Positions 36,564-47,389 of a DNA stretch of 64,000 nucleotides are shown here, piece after piece. The notes below the pieces were generated by a model that was not told the origin of the DNA, did not search any database, and saw only the letters and a program-made list of their open reading frames with translations. The translations under genes were made by a program, and so were the position numbers. The DNA comes from Antedon mediterranea (Eukaryota > Echinodermata > Crinoidea > Comatulida > Antedonidae). The stretch covers positions 32,847,795 through 32,911,794 of the forward strand of contig NC_092670.1 in the NCBI RefSeq assembly GCF_964355755.1. Reading direction: 5' to 3'. How positions within the stretch are numbered: the first letter of the stretch is position 1; every line of letters begins with the position of its first letter.

Positions 36564-39500
36564 CTAGAATTGGTAGCAAAATTTATCTCCCATTGCTCTG
36601 TCTTTGTTTAGTTGATCCTTGAATGCATTTATGTTTTCTGCTTGTACTGTAGTGTGGAATAGATTGTTCCATGTGTTGACGATTCTACATGAAAAGGAGT
36701 GGCTTCTGATTTTCAGTCGGGCTCTTGGCTTTCTTAATTTGAATTGATGGCCCCTTGTTCTACTGTCCTCTCTAAAGTCAAAAAAGGTTTCGGCTTCAAT
36801 ATCATCCAAGCCCTTGATAATTTTAAACACTTGTATAATGTCCGCTCTCCTTCTTCTGTAATTCAGTGTAGGTAATCCAAGCTCTTTTAATCTCTGATCG
36901 TAAGATTTATCTCTTAACTTTTTGACAATTTTAGTGGCCCTACGCTGCACTCTTTCAAGCTTATCCAAATCACCTTTTAGGAGAGGGTACCATATACAGC
37001 TTGCGTATTCCAGATGAGGTCGAATTATACTTTTATAAAGGGGCAGGAACATATCCTTATCCATGTAAGCAAAAGATCGCCTTACCAATCCAATGAGTCT
37101 ATTTGCTTTATTTACAGCTTCATTCGTATGTAGTGAAAATTTTAAAGACTGATCAAAAGTAACTCCAAGGTCCTTTTCAGTATTGGCATTTGGCAGATCC
37201 TCGTCACCTTCCTCTGTTGGCATAGTGAATTGCATTTGTGGATTTGAATTTCCATAATGTATTACTTTACATTTATTAATGTTGAATTTCAGCTGCCATC
37301 TTTTAGACCAATCGGATAATGCCTTGAGATCATTTTGAACAGTATCATTTCTGTTTTCATACACAACATTAAACATCTTAGTGTCATCTGCAAACATCCA
37401 TACTTTAGATTTAACTGCATCAGGTAGGTCGTTTATGAAAATGATAAATAATAAAGGGCCTAACACGCTGCCTTGAGGGACTCCGCTTTTAACCGTAGAC
37501 CATTCAGAAAATGCTGCGGCCACTCTAACTCTTTGTCTCCTCCCAGTCAAAAATTGATGTATCCATCTCAGTAGGTTTCCTTTTATTCCGTACGCTTCCA
37601 ATTTTGTTATTAATCTCTGGTGGGGGATAGAATCGAATGCCTTACTAAAATCCAAATATACAGCATCAAAGTTTTCTCCCGCATCCAGCAATTTCGTCCA
37701 TTCTTCCATCACCTCCAGCAATTGTGTGACGCAAGATCTACCTTTCCGAAACCCATGCTGTGCTTTTATAATAAGGTTTCTATCATTTAGAAACTGTATA
37801 ATTTTGTCTCTCACAATTGATTCCAAAAGTTTGCATACGACAGATGTCAAACTTACTGGCCTGTAGTTTCCAACCTCCGTCTTGTCCCCTTTCTTAAAAA
37901 TTGGTACTACATTTGCACATTTCCAGCACTCCGGTAACTGTCCAGTCGATAGTGATTTGTTGTATATTGACGTCAATGGAGTTGCAACAATTTCTTTAAG
38001 TTCCTTCAGTACTCTTGGATGCACGTCATCTGGTCCAGCTGATTTATTTGAGTTCATCTGCTGAAGGAATATAAGCACTTCCTCCTTTGTCACTTCAATT
38101 GACTCCAAATGGTCATCCACGTCAACTCTTGGTGTAACTTCTGGCAATGACTCGAGGTCTTCATTCGTGAATACACTTGTGAAAAATGCGTTGAAAATTT
38201 CCGCTTTATGCTGATTGTCATCAGCCATATTACTCTTTGCATCCTTCACCAATCCAATAGATTGAGTTGTTTTGGTTTTCTCTCTTACATATTTCCAGAA
38301 ACTTTTAGGATTTGTTTTTACTTCATTGCAAATTTTCCGCTCCAGTGCAATCTTTGCTGCCCTTTTTTCACCTGTTACTATATTTCTTGCCTTTTTGTAA
38401 CTGTCATAATCCTTCTGTTGTCGAGACCTTGTAAACTTTTTCCATGCATTATGTTTCATTTTAATTTTCCTCTGAACGTCACCAGTCATCCAGATAGGTT
38501 TATTTTCTTTTTTTATGTTTGACTTGGGAATACAGATCTGAACAGCATTTCTTATTGATTTATTTAAAGCTTCACAGGCCTCTTCAACATTTGTATTTTC
38601 AAATTGGTAGTCCACCTCAGTAATCAGTTCTTTCATTTTAATATAGTCACCCTTGTTGAAATTTAGCTTGTATTCCATTTTCTCTTGTATTTTAGTTACA
38701 CAGTCATATGAAAACAAGATTGTTACGTGGTCGCTTTTTCCTAATGGTGGACCTATCTCAATTTCACTTATTTTGGTTTCATCCATGGTGATTACTAAGT
38801 CGAGTATGTTAGGTGTTTGACCATCTCGAAATCGTGTTGGTTGCTGTATACACTGGCATAGAAAATTATCTCTAAGGCATTCTATAAACCGATTACTTTT
38901 ATGTGTTTCATTTTTATTTGTACTCCAAGAAATCCAATCAATTTCAGGAAAATTGAAATCTCCTAACATGATGAAATCAGAAATACCATTTAGTTCACTT
39001 GCTTTGTTGATAGCAGATAGTAACGCTTGATTATTTTCGTCAATACTGTTAGGACTTCTGTAAATACATCCGCATAATAGTTGTTGCCTTTTATTTATTT
39101 CAATTTTGATCCATAGTGCTTCCACAAAATTTAAATTCAGTAATTCGTTACAGATACTGGCATTCAGCTCTTCCTTCGCAAAAATAACCACACCTCTACC
39201 ACTTCTGCCAGAATCAAATTTTGTGTATCCCTTGATGCTTAACTCAACTTCCAATATGTCTGTACAAGTTTTGTTATTTACTTCAGTTATTGCAACCACA
39301 TCAGGTTTCCTTTGATTTGTAATATCACGTAACTCACCTATTTTATTTCTCAGGGCATCTGCGTTTGTGTAAAGAAATTTCTACGACTTCTCATGAAAAT
39401 CAACAATATCATCGTTTCTTAAACTAGATTTCTTCTGCTTTAATCCTTCTATAAAAGTTTTAAATTTTTTCTTGTCCTCTGAACATTTTTTTTTTCTTAT

Positions 39501-39611
39501 AAATTTTTGTTTCACTTTTCTTTCTAAGTTAAAATAATTTTCTTCAAAACAAAAAGATTCTATATTTGAAAATTCTTTATGATGATGAACTAGGGCCTCG
39601 AAAACGATCAA
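36564..39611 (-). pseudogene. LINE ORF2: AP endonuclease and reverse transcriptase, one in-frame stop
   Basis: A single frame runs from 39611 to the stop at 36564, broken only by a TAG at 39381-39383. The 911-residue part after 39299 has the endonuclease motifs (MLGDFNFPEIDW, SDHVTILF). It then has the full reverse-transcriptase set: GNYRPVSLTSVVCKLLE, QHGFRKGRSC, YLDFSKAFDSIPH, GVPQGSVLGPLLF and the catalytic FADD. The C-terminal LERVQRRATKIV and ELGLPTLNYRRRRADI region is characteristic of the CR1 group. The normal endonuclease start lies just after the TAG (KFLYTN...LRNKIGEL), so the stop splits the N-terminal extension from the enzyme. ORF2 begins 35 bases inside the end of ORF1. Reverse-strand frames within (37882, 38208, 39106) are shadows. 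Confidence 0.9.
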
Positions 39612-40618
39612 ACGCCAGTTCGCTATCCCGCTTCATAATTTTACCTCTTCTTATAACAAGATCAATCTCGCCGTTATCTTTCCTTGATCTTAGTTCCTGT
39701 CTTAACTCATAGTTCATTTGCCTCTCTTTTTTTGATCTATCAGGATTAATATATATGTTCTTTAGAAATGCGTGATCCGTGCTTCTAAGTTTTTTTTGCA
39801 TTTACCATCACTTCCCTTTTACTTTTCAGGCTATCCAGAGAAACTCTTGCCATTCTACACCCGTCTTCCGTGTATTTCCCAAGCCTGATCACTTCTGTTA
39901 TTTCAACTCCCTCTATCTCTAGACACTCATTGAATAATTTCTCAATAGCAACCCTGTCTTCCTTCAGTCTCTGCTGAGAACTTTGGTTATCAGATTCAGG
40001 TAGATTTTCGATCACAATATTTAATTTACGAGATTCTCTATCTCTATATTCTTCAATGCCTTCCTGAACACTCTCTTTAATTTTCCCATCCATTAGATCG
40101 TAGCTCTCTTTTAATTCTATCAAATTATTTCTTGTGTCGACCTGGATTTTTTCAATGACTTCAATGTTTTTATTGGTTAGTGATGCTCTAAGCGCCTGAT
40201 CTTTTTGCGTTTTTTCCACAATATTTAATCTCGCATTCATATTTTCCTGCAATTCATTTATCTCCGCAATTTTCTTCAACAAAGGTAACTGTACAAGGCA
40301 TGTATCACATGACCATAAAAAATTCTTTATTTCGCTGTCGGAGAGGAGAGCATACATTTTATTTGAGAGTTTTGAACATTTCAGGCAGAAACACCTCTTA
40401 CAAATGTCACAATTTACGCCCTTATCCTTTTCGCCTATGATGGTTTTACAGATAGCACAAGCTCCCTCAACTGACTGTGGAGTTGCTTCCTGTTCAGGTT
40501 GGCTAGGCCTAGGCCTAGCATCTGCAGGCCTAAATCTAGGTTCCAGTTCCATATCCTTTCTATCCCTTGCCTTCCCTCTAGTAGTAGGCCTACCTTCAGC
40601 CATGGTTGTTAAGTTCAA
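39577..40618 (-). pseudogene. LINE ORF1: zinc-finger/coiled-coil RNA-binding protein, frameshifted
   Basis: The frame from 40618 encodes an N-terminal basic region, a PHD-like cysteine cluster (CAICKTI, CDICKRCFCLKC, CDTC), a coiled coil (ELQENMNARLNIVEK) and an RRM-like part (RKLNIVIENLPES). It stops at 39785 after a run of eight A. Protein-like sequence continues in the next frame to 39577 (STDHAFLKNIYINP and on), so one base was probably gained in the A-run. The family role is binding the LINE RNA. Confidence 0.85.
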
Positions 40619-40650
40619 GGAACACTAGGCCTAGCCCCTACACCCTGCTT

Positions 40651-41690
40651 CCAGGACTCTATGCTCCTCTGTATGGATACTGTAGGCTTCACATGGGTCC
40701 AGTTGACTTACCCCGACTTAGCAAACACGCTTCCAGAATATCGAAAAATATATCCTTTTTGATACAAATTTCTTGGTACTAGTACTTATTATCAATTAAT
40801 ATATCATATCATCCACTTTGAAGAACAATTTAAATCCCGGTTTCAAAGATTTTAGCAGATTTAATTCATGAGGTTCAGAGCAAAATAAAACTACATGTTG
40901 CATTATCGAATAGCGCCACCGCTATAATGTGATGAGGTCCTTATCAACGAAATGCAATTAATACATGCATTGTCTTATTAAAGGTAGTTTTGTTAAATTA
41001 CCTTATTTGCTGTATACACGTCACAGAAGCTGAAATGTGTAACAATAAACACTTAAACACAATATTGTTAATTTCCTGTTGAAATTGTTTTTTATTTTTG
41101 TTATATATGATTTGTATATGAATGTACTATCCGAAATAAAGGAAATTAATGAATGATTAAGTATTCTAACAATGACTTTTGTATAGTGGAATATGAACTT
41201 AATAAAGGTTTCTTTAAAGCATTAGAAATATCAAATTACACAACTGTACTCTACCTATATCGATTTCATTTTTATTAGGCATAATCTACCAAGAACTTAC
41301 AAAAATTAAAACTTAGACGTAAACTTTAGACGTGAGAAATTTTTATTTTATGTTTTTGCAATATTATTATTTAGCATTTTTTGACTTTTTTGATATCATA
41401 CACTCATACATGTGTACTCTCTACTACAATGAAATGAACTGAAAGCATACTCTACTAGAGTAAATAATGTCGTAATTGCAGTATAATAATTTTGAAATGA
41501 ATTGAACAATCCTTATATGTAATACTTTGAATTTAAAATGTTGATTTCTACCCTTCTCAGTTATTACATGTTTAATTACTTGGCGGTTGCAATAAGCGGT
41601 CACTTTGATTACTGCTTAAACAAACTACTTTTCATTTCTTTGTTAACTGTATCTTATCTTTAAAATGTAACTATTTTTTCGTTTGTTATG
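40651..41690. other. LINE 5' boundary region and spacer
   Basis: The first 100-150 bases may still be LINE leader. The rest is AT-rich with no recognised gene, SINE or lectin remnant. Confidence 0.35.
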
Positions 41691-41694
41691 ATTA

Positions 41695-41880
41695 CATTTT
41701 CATCTCATTTGCACAATATCACGCTTTTATATACAGTGTTCAAAAGTTGTCGCTAAAAAGGTACACACTGGATGGTTTACCGTCTCAGGTTAAATACCCA
41801 CACACGCATATAATTGGGAACGTTATGAAAAACGAATTCAATTCAGTCAACTAGAATGTTTCGATGAATAAATTATGTTG
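41695..41880 (+). pseudogene. Decayed copy of the last PRDM14 exon (relic 2)
   Basis: GTGTTCAAAAGTTGTCGCTA, GTACACACTGGATGGTTTAC and CGTCT align with the same order in 29090-29150, and AACGTTATGAAAAACG matches the later GGTCTCGAAAAACG. Frameshifts and gaps abolish coding. Located just before the last exon of lectin B, as expected if tail and lectin were duplicated together. Confidence 0.75.
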
Positions 41881-42039
41881 ATGTAGGCCTTCTGTTGTAG
41901 AAACTCGGTGCATAATGTCTTGTAAAAAGCTCCAGTATTCCCTACTTTAATTACTACTTTAATTACAATTACTATATTTTTCAAAATGGAAATCATATTG
42001 ACTACTGGTTGCCACCGAACAAGACATTATTTTTATTAA

Positions 42040-42140
42040 GGGATTGTGGAGCACAAGCCTAACGTTTGTCGCACTGTCTGTGTCCTTAAGCAAGGTACTT
42101 TACTTACGTTTTCCTCTCTTCACCCAAAAAGAGAAGACAG
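42040..42140 (+). mobile_element. SINE fragment in lectin B unit
   Basis: CTGTGTCCTTAAGCAAGGTA and TTACTTACGTTTTCCTCTCT match the body of the SINE at 22.8 kb. The tRNA-like head is mostly deleted compared with the copy at the same relative place in unit C (49264). Confidence 0.7.
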
Positions 42141-43255
42141 GCCTAACATTCTAACATTAACAAACATATGCAGATGTTTGAAACATGCATCATGATACTT
42201 GACATCATTGGAGCTATTTTATGGCACAATATTTCATCTTGATACGATTGTTGGTGGAACTTAATCTTTTACACTTAGAACGCCGCCTGATGATGATTCT
42301 TGGTACTGTAATATACAAAGAAAAACAATTTGCATGATAAAAAAAAAGGATTAAAAGCTCGTCATTAGCATATAAAATATACCGGATCCAACAGTTGGGA
42401 TTCTTTGTCTAAATGTGTTAGATGATGGATGTGTGTGAGTGTTTCTGCATCTTATGTGAGGCCTATAGAAAGTAAACAACCATACCTATATTGAAGCTCA
42501 ACAAAAGGTAAGACTATGCACAGACTACATAATTGGTATGTTTATTATTTAGGATGAAATGAAAAAATGCGCTAGGTTGTGTAGTACTTTGATGTCATTG
42601 ACTGTGCCAGAGTGCTAGACTGTTATTATTGTATTAATATTAACTGTTTTGTATGTATTGTGGTAAGAAGATTTTTATTTTTTATTATGCGAGATATACA
42701 ATAATAATATTATAGTAATAATAGAAATTAGTCTGTAATTGAAAGGAGTATTCCTAGAATTAGAAACGTTAGAAAATTTACCGGCGTTTTCTGCCTGTGC
42801 ACGCTGCAGTTGTTGTTGCTCCCTTATCGTTAGTGCAGCGCTCGCACGGGTAATTTATAGCGTGTTTTTATTTGAAGGTATTTGAGGTATTTTTGTGTGA
42901 CCGCCGGGAACATTTAATTTTTAGATTTGTCGCAGTCAATCATAAGATCAAAGGACTGTTACAAATTCCTATCCTGGCAAGGCAGGCTTAACATCCTGCT
43001 ATAGATTACCTTGATTGAGCCTATAGATGAAATGTATAACACTAACTGTGACTTACACTGTTCACAGATTGCTTGGAAAGTCCAGAGGGCACATGGAACT
43101 TTGCGCCAAAAACCACCAACTGTATGATCTAGAATTGTACACTCCATCGTTTCAAGGAAACTGTACCAATCTAAAAGATCATACTATAAATTTAGCCAAT
43201 TTATTCCTTAAATTTAATGTTAGCATATACAAATTCTTTTTAATAACAACACATT

Positions 43256-43390
43256 ATTTGTTCCAGGGTAATCAGAACTGACCCAATCTAAAAGGTCATA
43301 CTATAATTTTAGGCATTTTTCTTACAATTTAATGTTAGCATATAGACAAATTCTATTTATTAACACAAATATTTTGCAATGTTAAGCAAT
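43256..43390 (-). pseudogene. Duplicated 5' piece of lectin B exon 3 with its acceptor
   Basis: About 117 bases upstream (in gene sense) of exon 3 the same acceptor and exon start recur: CTTTTAG then ATTGGGTCAGTTCTGAT. The flanking CATACTATAA and TTAATGTTAGCATATA are repeated too. This second start resembles lectin C exon 3 (ATTGGTACAGTTCTGATG) more than B's own does, and it runs out before the WRK region. Confidence 0.7.
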
Positions 43391-44465
43391 TCAAACGGGG
43401 CGCCGTTTACCGTATTTAAAAGCCAACAATATTATTTCTGGTAGTGGATCAATTCCTCTCGGATAAGGAATATAAACCGTAAGAACAGTGTACACAGTTT
43501 GCCCGTGTGTACTTTCAAGAACCAATTTCATTATTTGACACGAGATAGGGAGATACCACGGTGAACTGATTCACACAATTGCCCTTTTCAAGGATTACCA
43601 CCTATCTGATGATTAAGTGATTCATTTAAAATAATAATAATACATTTATAGTAATAATTCTTCCTAAATGTGGTCTTAAAAATAAAGATAATAAAATATA
43701 TATACTAACAGACTCAAAGGTGCTGTTCTGTTTAGTGTATGTAAATACGAATAAGCTTCGAAAGATGTAAATATACATTTAATGGGTAAATATTATTATT
43801 CTGAGTAGAACAATATGTATAGGGGTTGAAAATAATAATATAAATCATTTTAAAGAGGAGAAAGAAAACAATCCTGTAATTATATTATGATATTATTATA
43901 GTTACTAGTAGTTAACCACCAAATAGAGATTGAGAAGAAAAAAAAACATGTTAACTGCTATAAGTTTGGTAAGTTAAAAACTTAAAAAAAACATTTTTAC
44001 AGGACCTGTTTTCGGATTGTGACTCATTACAAGGTGTGTGTAGGCCCTTTGATTGTGATTTATTATATTCGATCATTTACAAATGTATTAAATCATACTT
44101 GTATAGCTAGATTTGCTCCCAGACAGTCATTCAAAGTCATCACTATCCAAATCAACGTAGCCTATCCAAGTTCTTTGTAGGATTGGGTCGGAATATTCAC
44201 TAAGTTGGTCATCTAACCAATTGTTTTCGTTTTCCCTCAAAATTTCAACTAACTTGCCATTGAAACTTTGGCATTCTTCTCTAACGGAAGTCCACGTAGC
44301 TGTCGCACTGGTGAATAAGTAGCATTTAGAAAATGTAGCATTGTAGCGCCATCCAATAGGACATTCTAAGAATGAAATAAACTTTTTTGATTCGGATTTG
44401 GATAATGTGAACAGTACGTCTAAACTTGTTAGATCGTCGTAGTAGTGATGGGATTTGGCAATGTT

Positions 44466-44975
44466 GTAATGATATTCAGTGAGTAATGATGACATTCGGT
44501 AAACTAGTGATGCCATTCAGTCAGGTAGTGATGACATTAATCAAGTAGTGATGACATCCAGTAAAATATTGATGACATGCAGTCAAGTGGTGATGACATT
44601 CAGTAAAGTAGTTAAGACATTCAGTCAAGTAGTGATGGCAATGAGTAAAGTAGTGACGACATCCAGTAAAGTAGTGACGAGATTAAGTGAAGTAGTGATG
44701 ACATTCAGTAAAGGGTGATGACATTCTATACTGTAGTGATGACATTCAGTAAAGTAGTGACGACATCCAGTGAAGTAGTAACGAGATTAAGTGAAGTATT
44801 GATGACATTCAGTAAATTAGTAAAGACATCCAGTAAAATGGTGATGGCATTCAGTAAAGTAGTTAAGACATTCAGTCAAGTAGTGATGGCAATGAGTAAA
44901 ATAGTGAAGGAATTCAGTAAAGGGTGATGACATTCAATACTGTAGTGATGGCAATGAGTAAAGTAGTGACGAAAT
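44466..44975. repeat. Minisatellite, about 20-bp unit, part 1
   Basis: Degenerate repeats of AGTAGTGATGACATTCAGTA and the variant AGTAGTGACGACATCCAGTA, often followed by AAG. It is in intron 1 of lectin B. Frames such as 44715-44927 and the end of the 129-residue frame on the minus strand are artefacts of it. Confidence 0.95.
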
Positions 44976-44984
44976 TCACAAAAT

Positions 44985-45297
44985 TGATTGAAATATATAT
45001 TTATACTGGGTAACCTCTTCAGTCAAAGACTGGTCTCCCAGAGGGCCCAGTTGGTGATCAGTGGCTGTGATGTACTAATACACCGGGGTAACCCCCTACT
45101 CGTCTCGAAAGATGTACTAGGTTCTTTAAAGTGCACACGAGCAAGTTGTGTACACTGGACCTACGGTTTATAGTCCTTATCCGAGAAGACTCGTTCTACC
45201 ACCAGAACCATGAAGTGAGTGAGCCTCGAACCCATGCCGATGTTATGGCTACGTGATTACGGTTCCACTGTCTTAACCGCTCGGCCACTCACCCACA
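44985..45297 (-). mobile_element. tRNA-derived SINE inserted in the minisatellite
   Basis: On the minus strand the head reads GGTGAGTGGCCGAGCGGTTA, with an A box TGGCCGAGCGG. About 60 bases later comes a B box GGGTTCGAGGC, a class II tRNA (Leu/Ser-like) promoter arrangement. The body follows (CTCGGATAAGGACTATAAAC, GGGGGTTACCCCGGTG) and it ends at about 44990. The minisatellite resumes on both sides, so the insertion is younger than the array. It is not a functional tRNA gene: the folded arms are not complete. Confidence 0.8.
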
Positions 45298-45765
45298 GAC
45301 ATTCAGTTAAGTAGTGATGTCATTAGGTAAAGTAGTGACGACATCCAGTAAAGGGTGATGACATTCAATACCGTAGTAATGAAATTCAGTGATATAGTGA
45401 CGATATCCAGTAAAGTGGTGATGACATTTAGTAAAGTAGTTAAGACATTCAGTCAAGTAGTGATGTCATTAGGTAAAGTAGTGACGACATCCAGTAAAGG
45501 ATAATGACATTCAATACTGTAGTGATGATGACATTCAGTAAGTAGTGACGACATCCAGAAAAGTAGTGACGAGATTAAGTGGAGTAGTGATGACATTCAG
45601 TAAATTTAATATCGACGGAATTAGGTAAAGAGTGATTACGTTCAGTAAAGAGTGATGACATTTAGTAAAGAGTGATGGCATTCAGTAAGAGTGATTCTAT
45701 TTAATAATGTAGTGATGACATTCAGTAAAGAGTGATGATATTCATTAAAGTAGTGATGACATACA
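45298..45765. repeat. Minisatellite, about 20-bp unit, part 2
   Basis: Continuation of the array at 44466-44975 beyond the SINE, with shorter AGTAAAGAGTGATGACATT variants toward its end. Confidence 0.95.
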
Positions 45766-46309
45766 ATTTCTGGATACTACTACTATAGGCGTTTTGAGTG
45801 TACGACAGAAGACCAAACATTTCATCATGTATATAACCCAAATCTCGTTTGGTTCCAAGTGAATTGAGGCTCTCCCATAATGTATTGTTAACTGCATTGT
45901 ATAAGCAACCTTCAATGTATTGTATAACAAAATATGTTGTTGTTGATATCCACTTATAATACCCAAAGCATTTTGGCGTATGTTATGGGTAGTGGTGAGT
46001 AACAGATGGAGTGATCATTATGTGAAATGTTCATGTACGAAATATGCAAATGGAATATCGATGGATAATTGAAGTAAAGGGCAAGCTTTATTTTTTCTCG
46101 ATAGATACTTCATACGATCGTCGCTAATAACAAAGTCATTTCTAATGTAATAAGTATATTATTCTTTACTGCATATAACACAATATTACACTATTGCCAT
46201 CGAAAAGTGAATTGGATAGAATGGATTTTTATTTAAACTTCACAAAAGACGTCGTAGGCCTACGTGAACTCACCGTTTGTTGCGTCGCCCTTTTTAGTCG
46301 CGTGGAAGC

Positions 46310-46400
46310 GACTCTATAGTTCACTATGTCGGTCGGTTGGTCGGTCTGTCTCCCTGTCTGTCTGTCTGTCTGTCGGCCTGTCTGTCGGTCCGGTATCACT
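46310..46400. repeat. TCGG/TCTG repeat with conserved flanks, copy 1
   Basis: TAGTTCACTATGTCGGTCGG leads into GTCTGTCTGTCTG repeats and ends CCGGTATCACTATGC. The same flanks surround the copy at 46975-47050, so this is a dispersed element rather than two chance microsatellites. Confidence 0.85.
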
Positions 46401-46974
46401 ATGCGTTTTATCGCTTTATGACCTTATCTTGATATCAGTTTAATCTAGCTAAGTCAATTTTTCACAGAATATTCCTTATGGCCAGGAATCGATGTGGTTA
46501 TGTTTTCACGGTGCGCAATAAAAAATTACGCGGTCTACGCACGATTGAACGAAATCACGTTTGTAATCATATCTTAACAACCACGAATCACAATTAAATA
46601 AAATTTGGTACTAATAAATTTCAGGGCATAAATCATCATATGGCAATACAATTACGTGCGTAGCGCATGTAACGCATGCGTACGCGCTCCTTAAAATTTT
46701 CAAAATTTATTTTCGATGAAATAAGAGTACATTTCAGGCAATTTTAAGCGTTTACAAAATTGCCATGAGTGCGCATATTTTTGCGTGCGCACTGCGCGTT
46801 AAATGTTATTGCGCATTCTTTTTGCCCGATTGATGTTTTCTTGACTTACTTTTCAACTCGAAATTACGTTATACGAGCACGTCGAAAGTGACAGGCTACG
46901 CACGTGTAAATTAAAAAAATATAAATGTTTTAAAACATTTCAACATTTTTAAACATGTTCAGTAATTTCGGTCA

Positions 46975-47052
46975 GTATAGTTCACTATGTCGGTCGGTCG
47001 GTCTGTCTGTCTGTCGGTCTGTCTGTCGGTCTGTCTGTCCGGTATCACTATG
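46975..47052. repeat. TCGG/TCTG repeat with conserved flanks, copy 2
   Basis: Same left and right flanks as copy 1 (TAGTTCACTATGTCGG, CCGGTATCACTATGC). A degenerate copy in the opposite sense lies at 48875-48915 (GACCGACCGACCAACCG...GACATAGTG). Confidence 0.85.
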
Positions 47053-47389
47053 CATTGTAGCACGCGACTTAATGGCTGTTGGCCTTGTTAATAATGGTCG
47101 CACTTTGTAATAAAAGTTGTCGGTAATACATAGTGCGACAATTATTACAAAGTGCGACGCAACAACCGTTGCATATTGGAAAAATGATGGCACATTCTTG
47201 ATAGTCATAAAACGTATTAAATTTAGTTACACTAATCTACGATAATAAATGCAATAAACAGCAAACGTTCGGATAGATGTTGGGCTCCCAACATAACATT
47301 TAAAAACCATTATTTTAAAACTTACCATCACAAATGACGTAATGTGTAACAACCAACATTAACAGTAATATACGTCCTCTGGGTCTCAT

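Larger units (their letters stand above)
36482..40650 (-). mobile_element. Near-complete CR1-like non-LTR retrotransposon (LINE)
   Basis: One element on the minus strand contains a 5' leader, ORF1 (from 40618), ORF2 (to 36564) and a short 3' end. The 3' end terminates in two-plus tandem copies of AGATTCAAGTA (about 36482-36510), like the short tandem tails of CR1-type LINEs. The 5' boundary is not certain and may extend past 40700. It sits where lectin exon 1 of the degenerate unit would be expected. Only two coding lesions are visible, so it is fairly young. Confidence 0.88.
42214..47389 (-). pseudogene. C-type lectin B, disrupted by a nonsense codon
   Basis: Exons in coding order are 47326-47389, 44099-44365, 43057-43170 and 42214-42305. 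All are phase 1 with GT/AG borders, the same plan as lectin A. Exon 1 is a signal peptide (MRPRGRILLLMLVVTHYVIC). Exon 2 matches lectin C (CPIGWRYNATFSKCYLF, WTSVREECQSFNGKLVEI, TWIGYVDLDSDDFE). The Trp codon expected next is TGA at 44127-44129, after a one-codon deletion. Exon 3 is open but four codons shorter than in C and has lost the ligand-motif region. Exon 4 is open (LPRIIIRRRSKCKRL). The intact splice sites suggest recent loss; a sequencing error or polymorphism is possible. Intron 1 (3 kb) holds a minisatellite, a SINE and TCGG/TCTG repeats. Confidence 0.85.

Noticed and set aside
45230-45297. Possible tRNA gene from A and B box sequences
   Set aside because: The arms do not pair fully and the sequence continues into a SINE body, so it is a SINE head.
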